64,000 nucleotides of DNA. It comes from Phyllobacterium zundukense (GTDB lineage Bacteria > Pseudomonadota > Alphaproteobacteria > Rhizobiales > Rhizobiaceae). The stretch lies in assembly GCF_002764115.1 (NCBI RefSeq), contig NZ_CP017940.1, forward strand, positions 2,454,501 through 2,518,500. The letters run 5' to 3'. The translations under genes were made by a program, and so were the position numbers. The notes below the pieces were generated by a model that was not told the origin of the DNA, made no database searches, and saw only the letters and a program-made list of their open reading frames with translations. Positions 23,158 through 31,172 of the stretch are shown here, in pieces (positions within the stretch are counted from its first letter, which is position 1; each line of letters opens with the position of its first letter).

Positions 23158-23925
23158 TCATGCGCGATTGCCAACCAGCGCGAAAAAGACGCCCTGCGGA
23201 TCCCGGCCGTGCAATATCCACTGGCCACCCGGTACTTCCTGTGGACCAAAGAGCACTTGCCCGCCCTTGGCCTTCAAACGGCTTTCAGCGGAAGTGATAT
23301 CATCCACGCAGATATAATAGCGCCAGACTGGTGAGGCCCCCGGCTCCGGATCGTTCATCATCGCGCCGAACATCTGGCCGTGACGCTCGACAATCTGATA
23401 GGTGCCCATGGGCCCCATGTCCATCGCCTCGCCTTTGGTCCAGCCAAACAGGCCGGAGTAGAATCCGAACGCGTCCTTCCAATTACTGGTCATCAATTCG
23501 TGCCAGCCAATTGTGCCGGCGGTCGGAGGGGTGGGGAAATCACCGCGCTCGTCCATAGAAGGCTTGAACAGGGTGAAAGGCGCGCCTTGAGGGTCGGCGA
23601 CGACGGCAAACCGGCCAACATTGGGAATATCCTGCGGTTCAACCGATACTTTGCCTCCAGCGTCTTTGACGCGCGACGCAAACTGATCAACATCATCGAC
23701 CGTGATATAGCCGGCCCACATTGACTCCACACCGGTATTGCAGCCTTCGGGTGTGGTCATCATCCCGGCGACTGGCTTACTGTCCACCGTCAACAAGGTA
23801 TATTTCATGTTCGGAACGCCAGCGTCCTGCGCGCCCCAGCCGACCACGTTTGAATAGAAGCTTTCCGCCGCTTGCGCGTCACTGGTCATCAGTTCATACC
23901 ATACGAAATTACCGCGATTGGTCAT
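23158..23925 (-). CDS. VOC superfamily protein, two glyoxalase-like domains
   Basis: The 255-aa protein is a tandem of two VOC beta-alpha-beta modules. Each starts with FVWYELMTSDAQAAESFYSNVVGW or IGWHELMTSNWKDAFGFYSGLFGW and ends with VADPQGAPFTLFKP or GRDPQGVFFALVG. The motifs are those of the CFP32/hydroxylase-like VOC family; a metal-binding His is visible in the second module, Tyr replaces it in the first. Substrate unknown. GGAGG lies before the start. It is divergent from a MarR gene with a palindromic operator between them, so it is a likely target of that regulator. Confidence 0.85.
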   Translation of the reverse strand: MTNRGNFVWYELMTSDAQAAESFYSNVVGWGAQDAGVPNMKYTLLTVDSKPVAGMMTTPEGCNTGVESMWAGYITVDDVDQFASRVKDAGGKVSVEPQDIPNVGRFAVVADPQGAPFTLFKPSMDERGDFPTPPTAGTIGWHELMTSNWKDAFGFYSGLFGWTKGEAMDMGPMGTYQIVERHGQMFGAMMNDPEPGASPVWRYYICVDDITSAESRLKAKGGQVLFGPQEVPGGQWILHGRDPQGVFFALVGNRA

Positions 23926-23981
23926 GATGGCTCCTCCTTTTCATGATTACCCGGACTATACCGAATGCGCGTGATTGAATG

Positions 23982-24011
23982 TTGACAATTACGTTGATAT
24001 CAACATATATA
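23982..24011 (+). promoter_or_regulatory. MarR promoter with internal operator (leaderless layout)
   Basis: TTGACA (23982-23987) and TATATA (24006-24011) are 18 bases apart. Between them sits the perfect palindrome GTTGATATCAAC (23993-24004), a typical MarR-family half-site arrangement. Transcription should begin near 24016-24019, at the ATG itself, and no Shine-Dalgarno precedes it. The operator also lies in the divergent VOC promoter region. Confidence 0.6.
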
Positions 24012-24015
24012 AACC

Positions 24016-24462
24016 ATGTCAAAGCCGATCTCTGTACCCTTCGAAACTACCATACATGTACGCGACAGCTGTATGTGCCTTGCCGTCCAGCGGGCTGCGC
24101 GTGCCCTGGCGCGGCGCTTCGATGAAGCCATGCGGCCCTTCGACCTGACCAACGGCCAGTTTTCACTCCTGATGTCGCTGAACCGGCCAAAGCCCCCCAA
24201 CCTTAGCTCCGTCGCGTCCTTGCTGGCAATGGATCGCACGACCCTCACGGCCGCACTCAAGCCGTTGGAGCGCCGTGGCCTGGTGATGGTTACGATCGAC
24301 CCGGCGGATAAGCGCGGCCGGCTGCTGGCCCTGACGCCCGAAGGAATGCGCCTGCTTTCGGACGTTACCCCGATATGGCAGAGCACGCATGGCGAGCTCG
24401 AACAGATGCTGGGTGACGGCGAGCACGAGCGTCTCTTGAATAGCCTCAAGAAGGTTTTGTGA
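24016..24462 (+). CDS. MarR family transcriptional regulator
   Basis: The 148-aa product has the MarR winged-helix fold: FDLTNGQFSLLMSLNR, SSVASLLAMDRTTLTAALKPLERRGLVMVTIDPADKRGRLLALTPEG (recognition helix and DxRxR-type wing, about residues 60-110), then the dimerisation helices. Three cysteines are absent from the wing, but CMCLAVQRA near the N-terminus holds two that could sense oxidants or thiols. It is divergent from the VOC protein gene and appears to be leaderless. Confidence 0.87.
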   Translation: MSKPISVPFETTIHVRDSCMCLAVQRAARALARRFDEAMRPFDLTNGQFSLLMSLNRPKPPNLSSVASLLAMDRTTLTAALKPLERRGLVMVTIDPADKRGRLLALTPEGMRLLSDVTPIWQSTHGELEQMLGDGEHERLLNSLKKVL

Positions 24463-24506
24463 TCGTCAGCGTTCGCTCTTCACCCAAAAGTCGAATTGAA
24501 GGCCGC

Positions 24507-24762
24507 TTGGAAACGAAACGAAAAATGCTATATTGGTTCTTGGAGTGAGGAGCGGGCTTCCGCCCGCCCCTCGTTTTCTGACTAGTTGAATTGAACCCGG
24601 AAGCTGAGCGACCAACTCGTCCGGGTTCTTTTCATTGTCAGAGTGATGCTAAACGGCAAATACCGCAAAGTTCACCTCCAGTTTTATACGCAAGGCCTTT
24701 GCCGGGTCGGGGGAGGCCATCTCCCTGATGCACCTGTTCGCTCGGTGCCTGCTGCTTCTGCC
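24507..24762 (+). ncRNA. paralogous intergenic element B: promoter, hairpin and terminator, candidate small RNA
   Basis: TTGGAA (24507-24512) and TATATT (24529-24534) are 16 bases apart, identical in sequence and spacing to element A at 15134. Hairpin 1 spans 24547-24572 (GAGG...CCTC outside, GCGGGC / GCCCGC around a TTCC loop). Hairpin 2 spans 24593-24628 (GAACCCGGA / TCCGGGTTC) and is followed by TTTT, as in a Rho-independent terminator. A transcript of about 90-95 bases is predicted. Similarity to element A continues beyond the terminator to about 24762, with weaker resemblance to 24840, so the repeat unit is larger than this putative RNA. Confidence 0.55.
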
Positions 24763-24925
24763 TACAAAACCACACAAAACTTGGCTTAAATTGTTGAAGG
24801 CGACAACGAATGCTGGGTTGTATTCTTGCCTGGCGAAACGCTCCGCGGGTTGTCTTTCTGCAGCTGGATTATTCTGCAAATCCGCCATCTTGATTGCGGC
24901 GCAATTGCAGGTTTAATGCAAGGCC

Positions 24926-25933
24926 ATGACCACCAAAAATCGCTCCTGGCTGACACTTGCCGCCGTGCTGCTGCCGATCCTGTTTTCGGTCCCGCTCGTG
25001 CTCGGATTCTTTGGTACAATCCACCCGGTATTCGATTCGTTCGCGCATTTCCGCATGCACCTTGCCGTGATGATGGCCGTGTCGGCCGTTCCTGCCCTGT
25101 TTTTCGGCCTCTGGCGCGAGGGGCTGATGGCAATCGTGCTGGCTCTGACCGCACTTGCCACGGTCCTTCCTTCCGCTCCAGCGCCCGCTGCCGACGCCGA
25201 AACGCCGGCACAATCGGTTGGTGGCCAGCCCGAATACAAGCTGCTGCAGTTGAACCTGCGCTATGACAATAGCTATCCAGACGAGGTCCTCCGGCTGATC
25301 GCACGCGAATCTCCGGATGTGCTCACCTTGCAGGAAGTGTCGAAGGACTGGCGGCCAAAGCTCAAGGCCATCGAAGCGCGCTATCCCTATAATCTTTATT
25401 GCCCCAATCGCAGCCGTATCGGCGGCGTGGCCATTCTGTCGCGCCGGCCCTTTGCGCTCGGTACCACAGCGCAGTGTGTCGGCAGTCTGATCGGCCTTGC
25501 GCGTATTGATTTCGGCGGGCGCAGCGCCATCATCACCGCTATCCATCTCGACTGGCCCTGGCCTTTCTCGCAGCCCAGGAACGTTGCCACGATCGTCCCC
25601 TATTTCGAGCGGCTGCAGGGACCGATGATTATCGCTGGCGACTTCAATGCCGCTCCGTGGAGCCAGACAGTCAGGAACATTGCGAACGCAAGCAAGGCTC
25701 ATGCGGCAGAGGGCTTACAGCCGAGCTGGTTCGCCAAAGGTGCGCCTGGGTTCATTACACGGTGGATCGGCTTGCCACTCGATCACATCCTGGTCTCGGA
25801 ACGGATCATCAACCCGCAGGTCGAAACCCTCGATCCGGTGGGCTCCGATCACCTGCCGATGCTCCTGCGTTTCTCAATCGGGGGAATAGACGATGCCGGG
25901 CCGGATCAGCAGACGGTCATGCTCGCCCGCTGA
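24926..25933 (+). CDS. membrane-anchored endonuclease/exonuclease/phosphatase (EEP) family protein
   Basis: Three N-terminal membrane helices (about residues 8-88) precede an EEP catalytic domain facing the periplasm. The DNase I-like motifs are LQLNLRYDNS, VLTLQEVSKDW (metal-binding Glu), IIAGDFNAAPWS and GSDHLPMLL (catalytic His). The substrate may be a phosphodiester or a phospholipid head group; it cannot be told from sequence. The ATG has AAGG a few bases upstream. Element B lies in the upstream gap. Confidence 0.85.
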   Translation: MTTKNRSWLTLAAVLLPILFSVPLVLGFFGTIHPVFDSFAHFRMHLAVMMAVSAVPALFFGLWREGLMAIVLALTALATVLPSAPAPAADAETPAQSVGGQPEYKLLQLNLRYDNSYPDEVLRLIARESPDVLTLQEVSKDWRPKLKAIEARYPYNLYCPNRSRIGGVAILSRRPFALGTTAQCVGSLIGLARIDFGGRSAIITAIHLDWPWPFSQPRNVATIVPYFERLQGPMIIAGDFNAAPWSQTVRNIANASKAHAAEGLQPSWFAKGAPGFITRWIGLPLDHILVSERIINPQVETLDPVGSDHLPMLLRFSIGGIDDAGPDQQTVMLAR

Positions 25934-25953
25934 ACAGGCGTGGTATCGATCGC

Positions 25954-26259
25954 CTATTCGAATACCGGGCGCAGGAAGCTGCGCTCATAGCTGACAATGC
26001 TGCGATTGCGCTTTTCGATTTCGAATACTTCCTGGCACTCCGGGTCGTTCGCCATGCGCTGGCGGTAATCTTCATAGGCGGCAAGGCTTGGGAAACTGAA
26101 CATGGCGTAGGCGATGTTGCTCGCACCCTCGCTCGGCAGAAAATAGCCATGATGGGTACCGCCCAGCCGGTTGACGAGGCCAATCCAGCGACGGCCATAT
26201 TCCTCGAATTCGGCGATCTTGTAGGGATCGATGACATATTTCAGATAGCAGGTGATCAT
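25954..26259 (-). CDS. NIPSNAP family protein
   Basis: The 101-aa product is a single dimeric alpha/beta barrel NIPSNAP domain: ITCYLKYVIDPYKIAEFEEYGRRWIGLVNRLGGTHHGYFLPSEG, then AYAMFSFPSLAAYEDYRQRMANDPECQE. Function is unknown in bacteria. GGAGTTCCTT precedes the start at 26259. It converges with the EEP gene and lies after the ETF-QO terminator. Confidence 0.85.
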   Translation of the reverse strand: MITCYLKYVIDPYKIAEFEEYGRRWIGLVNRLGGTHHGYFLPSEGASNIAYAMFSFPSLAAYEDYRQRMANDPECQEVFEIEKRNRSIVSYERSFLRPVFE

Positions 26260-26304
26260 AAGGAACTCCTACGAGGTTTCGGGCGGCGCATGGGATCAAG
26301 ATTA

Positions 26305-26331
26305 AAAAGCCCGACACAATGCCGGGCTTTT
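26305..26331 (-). terminator. terminator after the ETF-QO gene
   Basis: AAAAGCCCG (26305-26313) and CGGGCTTTT (26323-26331) form a perfect 9-bp stem. Read on the minus strand it follows the ETF-QO stop by a few bases and ends in TTTTT. Confidence 0.8.
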
Positions 26332-26334
26332 CAA

Positions 26335-28002
26335 TCACATATTGGTATAGACGGGTCCCTCGCCGCCCTGCGGCGGCACCCAGTTGATATTCTGGTTGGG
26401 ATCCTTGATATCGCAGGTCTTGCAGTGGACGCAGTTCTGCGCGTTGATCACGAATTTCGGCCCGGTCGCCTCCTCGACCCACTCGTAGACGCCTGCCGGG
26501 CAATAGCGTGTCGACGGCCCCTCATAGATTTCGAGCTCGGAGGATTTCTGCAGCGCCGGATCCTTGACGATCAGATGGACCGGCTCGTTTTCCTCGTGGT
26601 TGGTGTTCGACAGGAACACGGAGGACAGGCGGTCGAAGGTCAGGACACCATCCGGTTTCGGATAGGCAATGGGGGAATGTTTGCTCGCAGGTTCGAGCGA
26701 CGCCGCATCCGTTTTGCCATGTTTCCACGTGCCGAAAGGTGACCAGCCGCCGAAAATCGTGTTGAGCCACATGTCGAGGCCGCCAAGAACGACGCCCCCG
26801 ACTGTGCCGAGTTTCGACCACATGGGCTTGACGTTGCGGACCCGCTTCAGGTCCTTGCCGATTTCGCTTGAGCGCCAGGCATTCTCGTACGAGATCAACT
26901 CGTCATTGGCGCGACCGGCGGCAATCGCTTCCGCCACATGTTCGGCTGCCAGCATGCCCGAGAGCATGGCGTTGTGCGAGCCCTTGATGCGCGGCACGTT
27001 GACAAAACCGGCCGAGCAGCCGAGCAGCGCTCCGCCCGGGAAGGACAGTTTCGGCACTGACTGCCAGCCGCCTTCGGTAATCGCACGCGCACCGTAACCC
27101 AGGCGCTTGCCGCCCTCGAAGACGCCGCGAATAGCGGGGTGGGTTTTGAAGCGCTGGAATTCCTCGAACGGCGACAGGTAAGGATTCTTGTAGTTGAGGT
27201 GCATGACGAAGCCGACGGCCACCGTGTTGTCCTCGAGATGATAGAGGAACGATCCACCGCCGGTCTTCATATCCAGGGGCCAGCCGAACGAGTGCTGCAC
27301 CAGACCGAGCTTGTGCTTGGCCGGATCGATCTGCCAGAGTTCCTTCAGTCCGATACCGTACTTCGCAGGCTCCTTGCCCTCATCGAGCTTGAAGGTGTTG
27401 ATCAGCTGCTTGGCGAGCGAGCCGCGAGCGCCTTCCGCGATCAGCACATATTTGCCGAGGAGCGCCATGCCGCGCGTATAGGCAGGACCATGCGTTCCGT
27501 CCTTCTCGATGCCCATGTCGCCCGTGGCCACGCCGATGACCGCACCCTGTTCGTCGTAGAGCACGTCGGAACCGGCAAAGCCCGGATAGATTTCGACGCC
27601 GAGTTCCTCCGCCTTGGTGCCGAGCCAGCGGCAGACATTGCCCAGCGAGACGATGAAATTGCCATGATTGTTCATCAGCGGCGGCATGGCGAAATTGGGC
27701 AATCGTATTGAACCGGAGTGACCAAGCACGAGGAAATGATCTGCAGTCACCGGCGTCTTGAAAGGATGCCCCTCCTCGTCGCGCCAGCCCGGCAGAAGCT
27801 TGTCGACGCCAATCGGATCGACCACGGCGCCGGAAAGAATATGCGCACCGATTTCGCTGCCCTTTTCCAGGACAACAACGGAGAGTTCAGGATTGATCTG
27901 CTTGAGCCTGATAGCTGCGGAGAGGCCGGACGGCCCTCCTCCAACAATCACAACATCAAACTCCATGCTCTCCCGCTCTGGAAGTTCGATTGTTTCGCTC
28001 AT
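26335..28002 (-). CDS. etfQO: electron transfer flavoprotein-ubiquinone oxidoreductase
   Basis: This inner-membrane-associated FAD / 4Fe-4S enzyme passes electrons from reduced ETF to ubiquinone. It is the sink for acyl-CoA dehydrogenases such as the Ivd encoded at 5.6 kb. The 555-aa product has the FAD motif VVIVGGGPSGLSAAIRL (residue about 15), a C-terminal segment FGTWKHGKTDAASLEPASKHSPIAYPKPDGVLTFDRLSSVFLSNTNHEE, and the cluster cysteines in YCPAGVYEW and NAQNCVHCKTCDIKDPNQNINW. The start at 28002 follows AGGAGGACATT. A LiuR-like palindrome lies about 150 bases upstream. Confidence 0.95.
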   Translation of the reverse strand: MSETIELPERESMEFDVVIVGGGPSGLSAAIRLKQINPELSVVVLEKGSEIGAHILSGAVVDPIGVDKLLPGWRDEEGHPFKTPVTADHFLVLGHSGSIRLPNFAMPPLMNNHGNFIVSLGNVCRWLGTKAEELGVEIYPGFAGSDVLYDEQGAVIGVATGDMGIEKDGTHGPAYTRGMALLGKYVLIAEGARGSLAKQLINTFKLDEGKEPAKYGIGLKELWQIDPAKHKLGLVQHSFGWPLDMKTGGGSFLYHLEDNTVAVGFVMHLNYKNPYLSPFEEFQRFKTHPAIRGVFEGGKRLGYGARAITEGGWQSVPKLSFPGGALLGCSAGFVNVPRIKGSHNAMLSGMLAAEHVAEAIAAGRANDELISYENAWRSSEIGKDLKRVRNVKPMWSKLGTVGGVVLGGLDMWLNTIFGGWSPFGTWKHGKTDAASLEPASKHSPIAYPKPDGVLTFDRLSSVFLSNTNHEENEPVHLIVKDPALQKSSELEIYEGPSTRYCPAGVYEWVEEATGPKFVINAQNCVHCKTCDIKDPNQNINWVPPQGGEGPVYTNM

Positions 28003-28152
28003 AATGTCCTCCTGAATGCCCCGCAAACACGATTGAGCCCGCGTTTTTCCGATTTGTAGCGCAACAATAGCCGTATGACAGTGGGTAGTACGCATTCCAG
28101 ATGCGGCCAATTGCCCTCATCCTACGACGATCGTCGATTTTCATAATTTACC

Positions 28153-28168
28153 TTAACGTAAACGTCAA
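28153..28168. promoter_or_regulatory. LiuR-like palindrome upstream of the ETF-QO gene
   Basis: TTAACGTAAACGTCAA is an imperfect palindrome; on the ETF-QO strand it reads TTGACGTTTACGTTAA. This resembles the TTnACGTttACGTnAA-type site that I recall for the MerR-family regulator LiuR. It sits 150 bases before the ETF-QO start and 126 before the divergent gene at 28294, so either may be the target. Confidence 0.45.
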
Positions 28169-28293
28169 TAATTTCACCCCTACAGTTGCGCGCCTGATAG
28201 TTGCGCCTTTGCACAATTGGTTCATACTCCGGTTATTGAATTTGATGCTTATACGACCGACTGCTGGTCCATCGCAAACCGATTGGAGACCGG

Positions 28294-28905
28294 ATGAAAC
28301 TGCCCCGGGTGATCTGGATGCTCTATGGCTTCTTTGCCATCTGCGTGCTTTTCACTGATTTTGCGTCAGAGGGGATAGCAGGCGAGGAGCCCGAGCTTTG
28401 GACGGCTGGCCCCTACTCCTTTTCCGATGAACTCGGTGGCTTCACCATTCGCGCGATCAGCGGCAAAGGCACAATCGACGACCCGATCGTCATTACCGAA
28501 GAATTCGATTCCGCCACGCCCACGACCCTCGTCATTCGCACGGAAAGGATCGCGCTGGCGAATCCGAGCGAGGACGTCGGCATCCTGTTCTATTTGCGGG
28601 TTCAGGCGATCAATGGCAGCGGCCACCCGTGGATCGAGTTCGAATTCGAGCTGCAGGAACAATTGCACGTACCAAGCGACTACGGTGACGGCCTGTCTTT
28701 CTATCAGCCCGGCGACAAGACGGGTATGATCCATTCCACTGGCTTTCGCGAATTCAACGATGATTTCGAACCCTATGACCGCATGGTTTTCCGTGGCGGC
28801 CAGGTTGATCCCGGTGCGAACGCGACATTTGAGTTCCCTGTTGCCGACTTTACCCCCAAGCGCACCTTTTATCTGGTGCAGGATCCGCGCATTCCGTCCT
28901 CCTGA
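28294..28905 (+). CDS. exported protein of unknown function (203 aa)
   Basis: A signal peptide or anchor (VIWMLYGFFAICVLFTDFA, about residues 6-24) precedes a beta-rich domain of about 170 residues. Its segments include GGFTIRAISGKGTIDDPIVITEEF, LVIRTERIA, HPWIEFEFELQEQL, DGLSFYQPGDKTGMIHSTGFREFNDDFEPYDRMVFRGG and FPVADFTPKRTFYLVQDPRIP. The repeated strand pattern suggests a beta-sandwich in the periplasm. I do not recognise the family. It precedes the UDG gene on the same strand by 56 bases. Confidence 0.75.
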   Translation: MKLPRVIWMLYGFFAICVLFTDFASEGIAGEEPELWTAGPYSFSDELGGFTIRAISGKGTIDDPIVITEEFDSATPTTLVIRTERIALANPSEDVGILFYLRVQAINGSGHPWIEFEFELQEQLHVPSDYGDGLSFYQPGDKTGMIHSTGFREFNDDFEPYDRMVFRGGQVDPGANATFEFPVADFTPKRTFYLVQDPRIPSS

Positions 28906-28961
28906 CCTTGCATTAGCTCGTGCAATTTGCGACTTCAGTTGCGAGCCCAAAGGATTGCCCA

Positions 28962-29795
28962 TTGTCTGACCTGCGCGAACTGCTGCACTTCTATGCCGAG
29001 GCCGGCGTTGATACGCCGCTCGAAGACGTGCCGGTCAACCGCTTTTCGCAGGTTGAAGCAAAACGCGTGGCGACGCCGCCCGCGGCCCCAGCGCAAAGAG
29101 CCCCTGCCCCGCAGCAGCAGCCCGAAAGGCCACAGCCAAGCCAGCCCGCTCCAGCGCCCCTGACAAAGGCTTCGGTTCCGGACGATGCCAAGATCGCCAT
29201 GGCGCGGCAGCTTGCTTCAGGCGCTGCGACGCTGGACGAACTGCGCGAGCAGCTTGGCGCCTTTGACGGCTGCAATCTCAAATTCACCGCCAAGAACCTT
29301 GTCTTCGCCGATGGCAATCCGAACGCCTCGATCATGTTCGTCGGCGAGGCGCCGGGACGCGAGGAGGATCTTGAGGGCGTGCCCTTCATAGGCCGCTCGG
29401 GACAATTGCTCGACCGCATGTTCACCGCCATCGGTCTCGACCGCACCAGCGTCTACATTGCCAACACTATCCCCTGGCGCCCGCCGGGCAACCGCACACC
29501 GACACCGCTCGAAACCGAGATTTGCCGCCCATTCTTCGAGCGTCAGATTGAACTCGCCAACCCGAAACTGCTGGTTGCACTCGGTGGTCCGGCGGCCAAA
29601 GCATTGACCAACGCGACGGAAGGCATTTTGCGCCTGCGCGGCAACTGGAAAACCCACGTGACTGCCTCGGGAATCGAGATCCCCGTCATGCCGACGCTGC
29701 ATCCCGCCTATCTCCTGCGCAATGCGGCGCAGAAACGCTTTGCCTGGCGCGATTTCGTCAGCGTCAAAATGCGGTTGCGTGCGCTGGCGGAATAA
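28962..29795 (+). CDS. family 4-type uracil-DNA glycosylase with incomplete Fe-S cysteine set
   Basis: The enzyme should excise uracil from DNA. Motif A is GEAPGREEDLEGVPFIGRSGQLLDRM (about residues 128-153) and motif B is LHPAYLLR (about 246-253). Family 4 enzymes hold a 4Fe-4S cluster through four Cys in CxxC, KCRPPxNR and CxPF patterns. Here only the second (C104 in FDGCNL) and fourth (C188 in ICRPFFE) remain; the first and third positions are F101 and W172 (PWRPPGNR). Residues about 37-70 form a Pro/Ala/Gln-rich linker after a short helical N-terminus. The start is probably TTG 28962, behind AAGGA. Confidence 0.85.
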   Translation: MSDLRELLHFYAEAGVDTPLEDVPVNRFSQVEAKRVATPPAAPAQRAPAPQQQPERPQPSQPAPAPLTKASVPDDAKIAMARQLASGAATLDELREQLGAFDGCNLKFTAKNLVFADGNPNASIMFVGEAPGREEDLEGVPFIGRSGQLLDRMFTAIGLDRTSVYIANTIPWRPPGNRTPTPLETEICRPFFERQIELANPKLLVALGGPAAKALTNATEGILRLRGNWKTHVTASGIEIPVMPTLHPAYLLRNAAQKRFAWRDFVSVKMRLRALAE

Positions 29796-29909
29796 TCCAT
29801 AGGCCTTCCGCCAACTCTTGGCGCAAAACTGGAATGGCAGTGTCGTAATCTCTGGCTTGCGAGCCAATCGAAACCTGTAGTTTCAGATACTGAAACACAG
29901 GATACGCAT

Positions 29910-31160
29910 ATGTTTCGCCAGCTCTTGCCGATTACGGCACTATTGACCAGCACGTTCCTGATGCTGACGGCAGGAGGCCTGGCAGGAATTCTGCTGCCTT
30001 TGCGCGCCGGCATGGAAGGCTGGTCGCCGACCACGATCGGCTGGCTTGGCACCGGTTACGCCCTGGCCTTCACTGCTGGCTGCATCGTCGTCCCGCGTCT
30101 GGTGCGGCGTGTCGGCCATGTACGCGTCTTCGCCGTTCTGCTGACCCTTTTGAGCATGTCGATGCTGTTGCACGGGCTGATCATCAACCCCTGGGCCTGG
30201 ACCCTGTTTCGCGCATTGGCCGGCTTTTCGCTCGCAGGCAGCTACATGGTCATCGAGAGCTGGCTGAACGAGCGCGTCACCAACTCGACCCGCGGTATGG
30301 TGTTCTCGATCTACATGATCGTTTCGATGATCGGGCTTCTTGTCGGCCAATACATCCTGCCCTTTGGCGATCCTGCGACGCAGGCGTTGTTCATGATCGG
30401 GGCACTGATCTATGCGGGGGCGCTGGTGCCGACAGGTCTCTCCAACGCGCAGTCACCCCGCCCGCTGACGCAGGTGTCACTCGACCTTCCCGGACTTTAT
30501 CGCAAATCGCCCGCCGCGCTGATCGGCTCTCTGCTTGCAGGGATTATCGCTGGTGCTTGGAACTTCCTGTCCGCCGTCTACGGACGCGACATAGGCCTGT
30601 CGACCTTCGGTATCGCCACAATGATCGCGAGCTCGATGATCGGCGGAGCGATTTTCCAGTATCCGATCGGCCGCATTTCGGATTTCGTCGACCGGCGCTA
30701 CGTGATGGTCGTTGCGGGCATCGGCGGCGTCGCGATCTCACTGACGATGATCATGATCCAACCCACTACGCCATGGGTAATCTATACGCTGATGTTTACC
30801 TTCGGGACCGTCCTGTTTCCGATCTATTCGCTCAATGTCGCCCATGCCAACGATTTCGCCGAGCCAAGCGAGTTCGTGAAGATTTCGAGTGGCTTGCTGA
30901 TTGTCTATGGCATTGGCAGCATGATCGGGCCCCAGATCGCCGGGCGACTGATGGACCTGAACGGCCCATCCGGATTCTTCGTTACCATGGCCGGCAGCTA
31001 TGCGGCTTACGCCTCCTATGCGTTCTGGCGCAGCCTGCGCCGTGCATCGCAAGCGCCCTCGGAGCGGCCCGATTTCGCCATCCGTCCGCATGACAGACCG
31101 CAAACGCCGGAGACATTCCAGCTGCATCCCTTGAGCGAAGCCGCCGCCCAGGAGGAGTAG
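29910..31160 (+). CDS. MFS transporter, YcaD-like
   Basis: Twelve membrane helices over 416 aa, with the MFS signature between helices 2 and 3 (VPRLVRRVGHVRVF) and FRALAGFSLAGSYMVIESWLNERVTNSTRGMVFSIYMIVSMIGLLVGQY. The ESWLNE motif is characteristic of the YcaD-like branch. The second half has GRISDFVDRRYVMV. The C-terminal 50 residues are cytoplasmic. Substrate unknown. It converges with a DMT transporter gene. Confidence 0.85.
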   Translation: MFRQLLPITALLTSTFLMLTAGGLAGILLPLRAGMEGWSPTTIGWLGTGYALAFTAGCIVVPRLVRRVGHVRVFAVLLTLLSMSMLLHGLIINPWAWTLFRALAGFSLAGSYMVIESWLNERVTNSTRGMVFSIYMIVSMIGLLVGQYILPFGDPATQALFMIGALIYAGALVPTGLSNAQSPRPLTQVSLDLPGLYRKSPAALIGSLLAGIIAGAWNFLSAVYGRDIGLSTFGIATMIASSMIGGAIFQYPIGRISDFVDRRYVMVVAGIGGVAISLTMIMIQPTTPWVIYTLMFTFGTVLFPIYSLNVAHANDFAEPSEFVKISSGLLIVYGIGSMIGPQIAGRLMDLNGPSGFFVTMAGSYAAYASYAFWRSLRRASQAPSERPDFAIRPHDRPQTPETFQLHPLSEAAAQEE

Positions 31161-31172
31161 TAGGAAGAATAG

